64,000 bases of DNA from Flavobacterium hydrocarbonoxydans (GTDB lineage: Bacteria; Bacteroidota; Bacteroidia; Flavobacteriales; Flavobacteriaceae), in NCBI RefSeq assembly GCF_009789235.1, contig NZ_WSTB01000007.1, positions 186,001-250,000 on the forward strand, in the 5' to 3' direction. The notes under the pieces are model-generated. The model made no database searches and had not been told where the DNA came from. It saw only the letters and a list, made by a program, of their open reading frames with translations. The position numbers and the translations under genes are program-made. Shown piece after piece: positions 1-9,900 of the stretch (positions are counted from its first letter, which is position 1; the number at the start of each line of letters is the position of its first letter).

Positions 1-557
1 TCTTTTACCACTGCCGTCAAATGCGACTGCACTTCAGGCAAAGCGGGATCATAATAAATCTTTCCACCGTATTCAATCATCCATTCCGGGTGTTTAAAAA
101 CATCATGAGCAGGACTTAATTGTTGTTTATTCAAATCAAATGTAGCGCGATACGGATTCATCCACGCATGAAATTCAAAACCTCTAGCGTGGGCTTCATC
201 AATCATCCAGGCAAGTGTGTCGTAATATGGTGCTGGTGCCTGACCTTCTTTTCCTGTCGAAAATCGTGACCACGGAGCCAGTTCAGATGGGTAAAAAGCA
301 TCACCAACACTTCTAATCTGAACAATTACGGCATTAAAATTAAGTTTTTTGTAAGCATCTAAAATCTCCAGATAATCCGCTTTTTCTTTATCTGTATTAT
401 CGGCACTGGTTTTAGGCCAGTCGATATTGACAACGGTGGCAATCCAGACACCTCTAAATTCATTTTTAGGATGAGTGACTTTTTCCTGCGAATTGACATT
501 CAATCCAAAGAATATTAAAAATAAAAGGGAAAATAGTACGTGCTTATTTTGATGCAT
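1..557 (-). CDS. GHL10/DUF187-type glycosidase, N-terminal part (3' end outside window)
   Basis: This gene is cut by the left edge of the window; about 185 N-terminal codons are present. It starts at the ATG at 557 with a hydrophobic signal peptide ending around NSQ, so the product is exported. The motif EFRGVWIATVVNIDWP, followed by a strand with NAVIVQIRSVGDAFYPSELAPW and later HAWMNPYR, is typical of the YddW-like 'family 10 glycosyl hydrolase-like' proteins. These are (beta/alpha)8-barrel enzymes often linked to peptidoglycan or amino-sugar polymers. It is the last visible gene of the amino-sugar locus, 95 nt after the NagX-like gene. A role in trimming peptidoglycan glycans is inferred from the neighbours; the family assignment is fairly secure. 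Confidence 0.8.
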   Translation of the reverse strand, partial: MHQNKHVLFSLLFLIFFGLNVNSQEKVTHPKNEFRGVWIATVVNIDWPKTSADNTDKEKADYLEILDAYKKLNFNAVIVQIRSVGDAFYPSELAPWSRFSTGKEGQAPAPYYDTLAWMIDEAHARGFEFHAWMNPYRATFDLNKQQLSPAHDVFKHPEWMIEYGGKIYYDPALPEVQSHLTAVVK

Positions 558-652
558 TTTAATCTTTTTAAAACAAAAACCAAAAATAGTTTTTTTAGAT
601 GACTATAAGAAATTATAATTTTACAATATTATTCTTAAGTTTTTGTTGATAA

Positions 653-1921
653 TTATACTTTAAAAATGTGTTTGTTTTTATAAAAAACCCATAAAATCCC
701 GAACCAGATGAGCACATAAATTAGTGCTCCTGCTAATGATGCCATCATTGGATTTGTAAAAAAAGGTTCTATCCAAAAATGATACAAATAACTTTGAAGG
801 TTGATTGTTTGTCCTAATTCTTTAGGGTTTTCGAATGTAATCATACCCAAAACTCTTGGAATAATGCCTGAAGCAAAGAAAACAATCATAGGATTTACAC
901 CCCAAATCAGGAATGGTGTAGTTCCTTTTCGAATGTTTTTGATATCAATTAGATAATAGAGAATTGTTAGCAATAAAGTAGTAAGTCCCGCTGCATACAA
1001 AACGTAAGAACTGGTCCAGATAGATTTATTGATTGGAAAAACCAAAGACCAGATTAGCCCTAAAACAATTAATAATACGCTCATAATCGCCAGCTTTTTT
1101 GCTTTTTCCTTGGGAGATAATGCACTGCTTAATGTCTGCCCTATCATGACACCCAACAAACCGGTTCCGATTGCTGGAATTGTACTTAAAATGCCTTCCG
1201 GATCCCAGGTTTTGGTGGCTATATACATGTGATTTTCTAGAATTAAATTATCAAACCAGGCGGATAAATTGGTTCCGGGTTCCAGATTTGGATGGCTGAT
1301 TCCCGGTACAGGAATAAGTGTCATCATGGCCCAATACCCCAAAAGTAATGCCGCAATGATGCTATATTGTAATCTGATGGAAGTTTGCAAATATATAATG
1401 GCTGAAAAGAAATACACAATTCCAATACGTTGCAATACACCGGGAAGACGAACATTTTCAAAAGCTTCTAATCCGCTGTAAGCTAAACCTATGAGTGTAG
1501 TAAAGATCAATAAGACCAAAATCAGTTTTATCTTTTGAGAAAAATTTCCCATCAGTGCATAACCAACTGCAAAAGTCAACACTAATTTGGCTAACAATAA
1601 CGGAATTCCTTCCATTCCAAATATTTCTATTTTACTAAAAAAGTTTAAAAACAACCCCAAACAGATAATTCGGAGTGAACGTGTAAATATTTTTAGTAAA
1701 ACTTCGTTATTGAATTCTTTATAAGGAATTGCCAGCGGAATTGCGGTCCCCATTATAAAAACGAAAAAAGGAAAAACTAAATCGGTTGGTGTACAGCCAT
1801 TCCATTCGGCGTGTAATAAAGGCGGAAAAACATGCGACCAGCTTCCTGGATTATTTACAATGGTCATCATAATGACTGTAAGTCCTCGTAAAACGTCAAT
1901 CGAAATTATGCGTTCTTTCAT
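653..1921 (-). CDS. NagX/DUF5009-type inner-membrane protein (HGSNAT-related)
   Basis: The protein has 422 residues with roughly eleven hydrophobic segments. The N-terminal signature IDVLRGLTVIMMTIVNNPG is followed by HAEWNGCTPTDLVFPFFVFIMG, which marks the DUF5009/NagX branch of the heparan-alpha-glucosaminide acetyltransferase superfamily. The His in HAEWNG corresponds to the conserved catalytic His of that superfamily. Members occur in bacterial GlcNAc and MurNAc utilisation clusters and have been proposed either as transporters or as transmembrane acetyltransferases. Here the gene lies 36 nt after anmK in the same direction, consistent with handling GlcNAc or MurNAc at the inner membrane. 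The exact activity cannot be read from sequence. Confidence 0.85.
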   Translation of the reverse strand: MKERIISIDVLRGLTVIMMTIVNNPGSWSHVFPPLLHAEWNGCTPTDLVFPFFVFIMGTAIPLAIPYKEFNNEVLLKIFTRSLRIICLGLFLNFFSKIEIFGMEGIPLLLAKLVLTFAVGYALMGNFSQKIKLILVLLIFTTLIGLAYSGLEAFENVRLPGVLQRIGIVYFFSAIIYLQTSIRLQYSIIAALLLGYWAMMTLIPVPGISHPNLEPGTNLSAWFDNLILENHMYIATKTWDPEGILSTIPAIGTGLLGVMIGQTLSSALSPKEKAKKLAIMSVLLIVLGLIWSLVFPINKSIWTSSYVLYAAGLTTLLLTILYYLIDIKNIRKGTTPFLIWGVNPMIVFFASGIIPRVLGMITFENPKELGQTINLQSYLYHFWIEPFFTNPMMASLAGALIYVLIWFGILWVFYKNKHIFKV

Positions 1922-1957
1922 GGTGGTTAGGTTTGGGGTGGTTAGTAAAAGTTTATT

Positions 1958-3166
1958 TTAATCAGGCATCGAAATTTTGCCCATCGTTACTGACGGTATT
2001 CCTTTTTTTGTTCCAAAATTGAATGCTCCTCCAGCCACTGTTTCATTGGCCAAAACAGCAAATAAAACCGCTTCTTTGGCATCGGCCGAAATTCCTAAAT
2101 CGTCGCTTTTATAAAAATGGCAAGGCAATAATTCTTTGAGCGAACTTACTAATAATGGATTATTGGCTCCTCCGCCAGAAACATATATATTAAAATCTTC
2201 AATTTTGTATGAAGTGTTTTTTACGGCAAGATGAATCGCTTCGGCAATGGTTTCGGCACTAAAACGTGTTAATGTTGCTAATAAATCTTCGACAGCAATA
2301 TTATTTTGACCACTTTTTAATAAAGCTGATTGTACATATTCAAATCCAAAAAGCTCCGGACCGATTGTTTTCGGGAAAGGCTGACGAAAGAAATCATTGT
2401 CTTTTAAATGAAATAAAAGCGTTGGATTTACAGAGCCTTGCTTGGCAATTTCAGCATCTTTATCGTAACTTTTTTCAGGAAAATAATGTTTTACAAAAAG
2501 ATCAATCAAAGTATTTCCGGTTCCGGTATCGGTTACAAAAGTTTCCTCAGGATTTAAAGATGCTGGCAAATACGTAAAATTAGCAATGCCGCCCATGTTA
2601 AGCATAATGCGGTTTTCGCCTTTTTTTCCAAAGATAAAATAATCCCCATAAACTGCTAAAGGTGCTCCTTCTCCACCAGCCGCAATATGTTTTTGTCTAA
2701 AATCAGATAATGTAATAATACCTGTTTTTACTGCAATATGATCGCCGTCACCAATTTGGAGCGTGGCGTTTGGAAATTTTTCCAGTTGATGCAAAAACTT
2801 TGGAGCGTGTAAAACCGTTTGTCCGTGCGAAGCAATCAGGTCAACTTCGGCTGCTGGAATATTCCATTTTTTCAGGGAATCATTAATCATTCCGGCGTGT
2901 AAAATTCCGATCCATTCGTTGAGCACAACCAAATGTTCAAAATCAATAGTTTTTTTTGCAAATACTTTTCGGATTTCAGTTTTTATATCTTCTGCATAAT
3001 CTACCGTTTCAAATTCAAGCAATTTTACGGCTGTATTTTCGCCAGTTCCAGAGATTTCACATAAGGCAATATCAAGTCCGTCTAAAGAGGTGCCTGACAT
3101 CAATCCGATGATTTTTCGACTTTCTTTTTGGGCAATTTGGTACAGGTGGCTTATATTTTTGTTCAT
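1958..3166 (-). CDS. anmK: Anhydro-N-acetylmuramic acid kinase
   Basis: The 402-residue protein carries the AnmK signature GLMSGTSLDGLDIAL near residue 21, a GQTVLHAP segment, an ATP-site segment NMGGIANFTYL with DTGTGNTLID, and a C-terminal YVSGGGANNP stretch. AnmK cleaves the 1,6-anhydro ring of anhydroMurNAc and phosphorylates it, giving MurNAc-6-phosphate in the cytoplasm. That product is the substrate of the MurQ etherase encoded two genes upstream in the same operon. It is somewhat longer than the E. coli enzyme, mostly at the N terminus. A MurNAc kinase of the MurK type is not visible nearby, so the locus seems built for anhydro sugars. Confidence 0.95.
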   Translation of the reverse strand: MNKNISHLYQIAQKESRKIIGLMSGTSLDGLDIALCEISGTGENTAVKLLEFETVDYAEDIKTEIRKVFAKKTIDFEHLVVLNEWIGILHAGMINDSLKKWNIPAAEVDLIASHGQTVLHAPKFLHQLEKFPNATLQIGDGDHIAVKTGIITLSDFRQKHIAAGGEGAPLAVYGDYFIFGKKGENRIMLNMGGIANFTYLPASLNPEETFVTDTGTGNTLIDLFVKHYFPEKSYDKDAEIAKQGSVNPTLLFHLKDNDFFRQPFPKTIGPELFGFEYVQSALLKSGQNNIAVEDLLATLTRFSAETIAEAIHLAVKNTSYKIEDFNIYVSGGGANNPLLVSSLKELLPCHFYKSDDLGISADAKEAVLFAVLANETVAGGAFNFGTKKGIPSVTMGKISMPD

Positions 3167-3244
3167 TAAAATTAAATTTGATGAAATTGCTTTCTTGTTG
3201 AATTTTGGAAACGCTAAAAATAGATTATTTTACGTGTAAATAGA

Positions 3245-4750
3245 TTAAAAATATATCTTTTCGCTTGAAGTTTTACTTGTTGCATAAATGCTGATGTAAG
3301 TAAATAATGCATTTACGATTATCAGTTCGTTATCAAAAGTATAACCAAAAAGCGCATTCGAATTTTCACTTAATAAATATGTCAAAATTGGAGATAAAAT
3401 GCAGATATAAGGAATCAGTTTGTCGTTTACCGTTCTTGATTTTTGGATTAATCCGAAAGCGTATAAACCTAATAATGGTCCGTAAGTATATGATGCAGCT
3501 CTAAAAATCAGGGCTACAACCGAACTATCATTAAAAGAATTTAAAACAATAATTACGAAAAATAATAGTGCAGAAAAACTTAAATGTACCAAATGTCTTT
3601 TTCTAACATTCTTAGTATTCGAAAGGTTTTCAGGTTTATCCATGCCCATAAAATCAACACAAAATGATGTTGTTAATGCTGTCAACGCCGAATCTGTTGT
3701 GGCAAAAGTCGCCGCAATAATTCCCAGCAAAAAGATTAAGGCAGGAACAACGGGTAAATAATGTAAAGCAATTTCTGGAAAAAGTAAATCGGTTCTTGGT
3801 TTTCCTGAAACTAAATCTAAAGGAACAGAAATCCCTTTGTTGTTAGCATAAATGTACAATAAGGCTCCTAAACTCAGGAAAATAATATTGATTAGTACAA
3901 AAATCCCTGTAAACGTGTACATGTTTTTCTGAGCATCTTTGATGTTTTTGCAGCTGATATTTTTTTGCATTAAATCCTGATCAAGACCTGTCATAGCAAT
4001 CATTACAAACAAACCTCCTAAAAATTGTTTTGCAAAATGAAATTTATTGGTTAAAAAATCATCGAAGAAAAATATTTTAGAATAATTACTTTTTTGAATG
4101 GTTGAAATCGATTCGATTACGGTTAAATTTAAACTATCACAGATAAAATAAATGGTTGCAAAGACTGAAGTTACCAGGAAAAACGTTTGTAAAGTATCGG
4201 TAATAATAATCGTTTTCAAACCGCTTCTGTACGTGTATGAAAAGATTAAGGCCAATGCTAAAAATACAGTAACTGGGAACGGAATATTATAATAATCAAA
4301 CACATAACGTTGTAATACAATGATAACCAAATAAAGTCTGAAAGCAGAACCAATTGTACGACTTACCAAAAAAATTGAGGCGGCAGTTTTGTAACTGTTT
4401 TTTCCCATTCTTTTTTCGATATAGCTATAAATCGAAGTCAGATTCATTCGATAATATAAAGGAAGGAGCACTTTCGCAATAATGATAAGCCCAATAACCT
4501 GCCCTAATATAAACTGAAAGTATTTGAATTGTTCCCCATTAGGCGAACCCACTTCCCCAGGTACCGAAATAAAAGTTACGCCAGATAACATTGTTCCAAT
4601 CATTCCAAAAGCGACTAAATACCATTTAGAGTTTTTATTTGCTTTAAAAAAAGAGTCGTTATCCTGACCTTTTTTACTGGTTATTTGGGAGATTAGGATT
4701 AAAATCCCAAAATAAATGATGATAAAAATTAGAATTGTACTGGATGACAT
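3245..4750 (-). CDS. Sodium:solute symporter family (SSS) transporter
   Basis: This is a 501-residue polytopic membrane protein with about 13 hydrophobic helices. The order of features is that of the SSS family: an N-terminal helix, an early GMIGTMLSGVTFISVPGEVG stretch around the first unwound helix, then YFQFILGQVIGLIIIAKVLLPLYY, and later ATFATTDSALTALTTSFCVDF. It sits between murQ (27 nt downstream) and anmK, which suggests sodium-driven uptake of MurNAc, anhydroMurNAc or a muropeptide sugar across the inner membrane. That would fill the role of MurT-type or AmpG-type importers elsewhere. The substrate is inferred only from context. Confidence 0.88.
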   Translation of the reverse strand: MSSSTILIFIIIYFGILILISQITSKKGQDNDSFFKANKNSKWYLVAFGMIGTMLSGVTFISVPGEVGSPNGEQFKYFQFILGQVIGLIIIAKVLLPLYYRMNLTSIYSYIEKRMGKNSYKTAASIFLVSRTIGSAFRLYLVIIVLQRYVFDYYNIPFPVTVFLALALIFSYTYRSGLKTIIITDTLQTFFLVTSVFATIYFICDSLNLTVIESISTIQKSNYSKIFFFDDFLTNKFHFAKQFLGGLFVMIAMTGLDQDLMQKNISCKNIKDAQKNMYTFTGIFVLINIIFLSLGALLYIYANNKGISVPLDLVSGKPRTDLLFPEIALHYLPVVPALIFLLGIIAATFATTDSALTALTTSFCVDFMGMDKPENLSNTKNVRKRHLVHLSFSALLFFVIIVLNSFNDSSVVALIFRAASYTYGPLLGLYAFGLIQKSRTVNDKLIPYICILSPILTYLLSENSNALFGYTFDNELIIVNALFTYISIYATSKTSSEKIYF

Positions 4751-4777
4751 TTTTGTTCTGGTTTGGTTATAAAAATA

Positions 4778-5596
4778 CTATTTTTTGTTTACTTCTAATA
4801 AAACGGCGCGCACACTTTTATGTTTTTCAAGCAGTTCTGCTGCCAAATCATACTCGATATTGAGTTCTTCCATAATCATTTTGATGCCTCTTTTGACTAA
4901 CTTTTCGTTAGAAAGCTGCATATCAACCATTTTGTTGCCTTTTACTTTTCCTAACTTAATCATCACCGAAGTAGAAATCATGTTAAGTGCCAGTTTTTGT
5001 GCGGTTCCGGCTTTCATACGCGTACTTCCGGTAAGGAATTCCGGCCCCACAACCAATTCGATAGGATAATCGGCTACTTTTGCAATAAGACCTGTACTGT
5101 TACACGAAATACTTCCTGTTTTGACTTTCATTTCTTTGGCTTTTTTAAGGCCACCTAATACATAAGGTGTATTTCCTGAAGCTGCAATTCCGATAACGAA
5201 ATCCAAACTCGAAATTTGATGTTTTTCTAAATCTTTCCAGGCTTGTTCCGTATCGTCTTCTGCGTTTTCAACCGCTTTTCTGATGGCTGTTTCTCCACCA
5301 GCAATAATACCGATAATCATATCGTGAGGAACACCAAACGTAGGAGGGCATTCTGAAGCGTCAAGAATCCCGATTCGGCCAGAGGTTCCCGCACCAATAT
5401 AAAATAATCTTCCGCCCAATTGCATTTTTTTGACGATAGCTTTCACTAGTTTTTCAATCTTCGGAATTTGTTTTGCTACAATTTGAGGTACTTTCTGGTC
5501 TTCGGTATTGATGTTAGTAAGTAGTTCCAGAACACTCATCTGATCTAAATCTTTGTACAATGATTCCTGTTCTGTTTCGGGGTGTTTGTTTTTCAT
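4778..5596 (-). CDS. murQ: N-acetylmuramic acid 6-phosphate etherase
   Basis: The 272-residue SIS-fold enzyme shows GGRLFYIGAGTSGRIGILDASECPPTFG (residues about 61-88). Glu82 of SECPP and Glu113 of NAEDD match the two catalytic acids known as Glu83 and Glu114 in E. coli MurQ. LTGSTRMKAGTAQK follows. MurQ removes the D-lactyl ether from MurNAc-6-phosphate to give GlcNAc-6-phosphate. It is a little shorter than the roughly 300-residue proteobacterial enzymes, with the loss at the C terminus. It is first in the cytoplasmic part of the operon, separated from susD by a hairpin at 5623-5658. Confidence 0.95.
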   Translation of the reverse strand: MKNKHPETEQESLYKDLDQMSVLELLTNINTEDQKVPQIVAKQIPKIEKLVKAIVKKMQLGGRLFYIGAGTSGRIGILDASECPPTFGVPHDMIIGIIAGGETAIRKAVENAEDDTEQAWKDLEKHQISSLDFVIGIAASGNTPYVLGGLKKAKEMKVKTGSISCNSTGLIAKVADYPIELVVGPEFLTGSTRMKAGTAQKLALNMISTSVMIKLGKVKGNKMVDMQLSNEKLVKRGIKMIMEELNIEYDLAAELLEKHKSVRAVLLEVNKK

Positions 5597-5622
5597 GGTA
5601 AAGGTATTGTTGTTAATGTATA

Positions 5623-5658
5623 AAAACCGAGGTATAGGATTGCTTATACCTCGGTTTT
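5623..5658 (-). terminator. Intra-operon hairpin between susD and murQ
   Basis: A perfect 14-bp inverted repeat (arms 5623-5636 and 5645-5658, stem AAAACCGAGGTATA) is followed on the minus strand by TTTTTATA. It has the shape of a rho-independent terminator inside a co-directional gene string. It probably lets the outer-membrane genes be expressed more strongly than the cytoplasmic enzymes, or marks an mRNA processing end. Confidence 0.75.
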
Positions 5659-5663
5659 AGATA

Positions 5664-6941
5664 TTATATTGCTGGATCAGCAGGGGTATTCGTATTATTA
5701 TTTCTTTCAGAATCTGGATAAGGATACCAATTACGGTTTCTTTCTGCACCAGCAACTCCAGCTCCTGTACGATTGAATCTGCGGCTATCTTCTAGTTTTA
5801 AACCAGACATGTACATTTCGATACAACGGTTCCTGTAGATTTCCTGCAAAATAGCGTCTTTAGTTATTGCTCCTGAATAAGGTAACAGATTAGCTCCAAT
5901 TCCGTAAACATCTCCCGATGCAGTTTTGGTTAGAACTTTGTTTAATTCGATAACAGCCTGAGTAAAATTGTCTTTCCTGGCATAAGCCTCAGCTTTTATA
6001 AGCATCATTTCTCCAGGTAAATAAACCGGAATCGATTTTGTATTAGAATCAAAAAAACCGGTTGCTGTTGTTGGGTTTGAAGCTGGTTTTATGTAAAAAT
6101 TTAATCTTTCGTCATTTGAATCTGGTGCAATGCTTGCAGGTAATCCTAAAGTTAAATTGACAGGCTGAAAAACGTTGTTGGTCGTAATCGAAACAAACGC
6201 AATCGGGTTTACACCAATTTGATCATATCCAAAAACTGATTTTATATTCAAATCTACCAAATTAGCATATTTTAAGGCATTATCGTTGTCTCCAGCAATG
6301 GTGTAAATTCTTGCCAGCAGTGCATAAACTGTATTTTTGTAATTCATACTGTTCGCTAAACCTGTAAAACCCGTTGCTTTATCAAGTGAAGATTCAGTAG
6401 CTTTCAAAACATCAATCGCTGCTGTTATCACTTCGGCTCTTGTATTGAAAACTGCATTTTTTTCGGTTTTTAATGGCACACTTTGATAATATTGAACCAA
6501 AGTAGAAAGCGCCAATGCTTTAAAAACAGAAGCATGCACAAAAACACTTGCTTTTTCTGTCTCTATAGTTAAAACATTAATATTGTCAAGTATTTTTTGT
6601 GACTCCGAATTGATAATTAAACATTGTGACCAAAGGTTGTTTACCAAACCGTTTTTGGTTGATAAAACCTCTCCCCCAACCGAAAGCTCTCCTTCGTCAA
6701 CGTTTCCAGCATTTATCAAACGTAATTCTTTCGTTGTAAAACCGTTTCCAGTAACTGTAGAATAAACAGGGCTTAAACGATCAACACTCCAAAGTTGTTG
6801 CAATCCATTTGCAGCACCAATAATTCCGTCTCTGGTGCCTACAACCAGTTCTTGCGATGGTTTTGTAGGATCTAAAAAATCTTCGCTGCAGCCTGCAAAA
6901 AGTAATGCAAAACTTAATATTGGGATGAATATCTTTTTCAT
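5664..6941 (-). CDS. SusD/RagB-family surface lipoprotein, amino-sugar locus
   Basis: A lipoprotein signal peptide with the Cys of FAGCSEDFLDP at residue 18 leads a 425-residue protein. Helical TPR-like stretches follow, including YALLARIYTIAGDNDNALKYAN, and the C-terminal SusD signature EIYRNRCIEMYMSGLKLEDSRRFNRTG. SusD proteins cap a SusC transporter and bind the incoming glycan at the cell surface. This one is short for the family (many are 500-600 residues), as in members that handle small ligands. It lies 17 nt after its susC partner. A ligand derived from peptidoglycan is inferred from the downstream murQ and anmK genes. Confidence 0.9.
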   Translation of the reverse strand: MKKIFIPILSFALLFAGCSEDFLDPTKPSQELVVGTRDGIIGAANGLQQLWSVDRLSPVYSTVTGNGFTTKELRLINAGNVDEGELSVGGEVLSTKNGLVNNLWSQCLIINSESQKILDNINVLTIETEKASVFVHASVFKALALSTLVQYYQSVPLKTEKNAVFNTRAEVITAAIDVLKATESSLDKATGFTGLANSMNYKNTVYALLARIYTIAGDNDNALKYANLVDLNIKSVFGYDQIGVNPIAFVSITTNNVFQPVNLTLGLPASIAPDSNDERLNFYIKPASNPTTATGFFDSNTKSIPVYLPGEMMLIKAEAYARKDNFTQAVIELNKVLTKTASGDVYGIGANLLPYSGAITKDAILQEIYRNRCIEMYMSGLKLEDSRRFNRTGAGVAGAERNRNWYPYPDSERNNNTNTPADPAI

Positions 6942-6958
6942 AATGTTTTCTTTTTTAA

Positions 6959-9900
6959 TTAAAATTGAAATTTCAATGCTAATGAATAGGAGCTAGGAAT
7001 TGGCACAGTACCAAAATTATACTTAGCTACAGAAGATTGTCCGCCTGAGTTGGTTTCAGGGTCAAAACTGGTAAAATTATCCCAGGAAATTAAGTTTCTT
7101 CCACTTGCTGTTATGGTCAGGTCATCAAAAAAACTATTTAATTTCCCGAAAGAATAATTAAGTGAGATTTCTCTAAGTTTAAGATAACTTCCATCCACAA
7201 CTCTAAACTCCTCAACATTATAAACAGACCAAATATAACCACGTGGCAATTCACCATTAAGTTCCTGTGTTACCAATGTTCCTGAACCTACACCCTGACG
7301 TGTTCTGTAATCAGCATCAAAAACATCAACACCCTGAACGCCATCAAAAAGAACAGAGAGTCCGAATTTTTTATAGTTAAAATTAGCCCCAAACGAAATA
7401 ATATAATCAGGATTTGGGTTTCCAATTTCTTTATTCAAAATAGTTCCTGTAGGCTGTCCGGAAGCATCTCTTTGAGGTGTTCCACTATTCACATCTCCTT
7501 TTTCTGTCTGAGGATATCCAGATGGAGTTAATAACAAGCTTCCGTCGGCATTTCTGGCAAAATAAGTTCCATAGAAAATACCAATTGGTCGGTTCATTTC
7601 AACAAAAACAGGGGCTCCAGCAAGGTTACTGTCTAATTTGAAACGTTGTTGCGGCAATCCTGTCACCTTATTTCTGTTGCTGCTGTAGTTTACAAAAAAG
7701 TCAAGATGAATGTTTTCTTTTTTGATTACATCATATTTAAGATTTACTTCAAAACCTTTATTATTCATTTGTCCAATATTCTGAATGGTATTAGTAGCAC
7801 CTTGTGATGCTGCTAATTGTACCGGCAATAATAAATCTTCAATATCGGCATTGTAGTAACTAAAAGATAAGTTCAAACGATCTTTTAAGAAACCAAAATC
7901 TCCACCAATTTCATAAGTAGCACTTCTTTCCGGTTTTAAATCTAAGTTTCCTTGTTTGAATCCTTCGATTGTAAAAGTTGTGTTTCCTAAAAGTGTTCCT
8001 GTAGAATAATTGGTAAAACGAGCGTAAGGTCTAATAGCGGTTAAACTACCTGATTTCCCCCAAGAAGCTCTCAAACGAGCTGTCGTAATTACGTTATCAA
8101 TATTTTTCATAAAAGGCTCGTCTGAAAGAACATAACTCAAACTTGCTTTTGGATAAAATTGAGATCTGTTATCTTTAGAGAAAATTGTTGAAGCATCTTG
8201 TCTCCCGGCAAGCGTAACATATAATTTATCTTTATATCCTATTGTTTCCTGCAAATAGTAGCCCCACAAATTGTAACGCGACTGACTAGCACTTGGTGAC
8301 CCCGGAATCAAAGTATTAAAAGCATTAATGGTTTCTACAAAAGGTTTTAGATTGCGGCCTTCAATAGCAGCGAAATTATCTCTGTAGGTCTGAATATTAT
8401 AACCTCCAAATGTGGTTGCTTTCCATTCTTCGTTGATGTTCCAGACATATCTTAAATTCAAATCATTATTAAACTGAACCACTCTGTTCGTTGCTTCAGA
8501 AACATAACCATCGTTGTAGTAAGTTGGGTTTACTGGCGCATAAGGATATCTTGGAATATAAACATTTCCTCTTTGATTGTAATTATCAATACCAAAAATC
8601 AAATCGGCATTGAAGTTTTTAAAAGGAACATAGTTCAATTGTAAATCCGAAATAATACGATCTGTATTTTGTTTGATTTTGAAAGTTTCGATAATCGATA
8701 ATGGGTTAATTCGTCCTGGATCTACCGCTAACAAATTTCCATTAGCATCTCTTTGATTGATATCATAGGTATTATTGGTAATGTTGATCGCATTTATCGG
8801 ACTCCAGAAAACGTTTCCGTCTGGTTTTTCATTAGAGGATGAGTTTACATAATTCAACCCCATCGAGGCAGATAATTTAGAATTAAAATCATGTTTTAAC
8901 CTAATTTTTGCCCCCGCTCTTTTAAAATCAGTGTTTTTTACAATTCCTTCATTGGTCAGATACCCTAATGAAGCGAAATATTTTGTTTTTTCATCTCCTC
9001 CCTGAGCTGAAAAATAAGTATCTGTACCAATACCAGTATTGAAAATATCATCCTGATAATCGTAACGCTGCACATCTATTGTTCTGGTTTCAAGATCCCT
9101 ACCTAAAACATTGACTGTTGTTGGACTCGCAGGATTTCCCTGAATAGGAAATAAGGCAGGAGAGGCATTAACGAATTGTTTGTTAGACCTATTTATATCA
9201 ACTTTTTTTCTAATGGTATTAGATGTTAAACTTGTCGAAAAAGTATATCTCGTTTCACCTGCAACACCTTTTTTAGTAGTAATTAAAACGACACCATTTG
9301 CCGCTCTCGAACCATAAATTGCAGCAGCGGCACCACCGTTTAAAACTTCAACACTTTGAATGTCGTTCGGATTTATATCGGCGGATCTGTTTTGACCAAT
9401 TTGCATATTTGAGTTGCCTGTAGATACATTTAAATTGGTAACGTTGGTAGTAGCATTGTTTAAAACCACACCATCAATTACATATAAAGGATCTGATGAA
9501 CCTAATATCGAAGAGGTTCCTCTAAGCTTGATACTAAAACCTCCAGCAGGATCTCCTGAGTTTTGAGAAACCTGCGCTCCGGCTATTTTTCCCTGCAGAG
9601 CTGTTGATAAACCTCCAGGCTGAGCTTTAACCAAATCTTCAGCTTTGATGCTTGTTACAGCATTTCCAAGTTCTTTACGTGTTGCACGTACGGTAGAACC
9701 CAAAACTACAACTTCAGAAAGCGTGTTAAGCTCTTCTTTCATTTGTATGTTTAATGAACTCGTTTTTTCTGTAACTTTAATCGTCTTAGTAGCAAAACCA
9801 ATAAAACTAAAAACCAGATTGTCATTTTCATTTGCTGTAATACTAAAATTTCCGTCTAAATCTGTAACGGTGCTTTTAGAAGTTCCTTCGATAAGTACTG

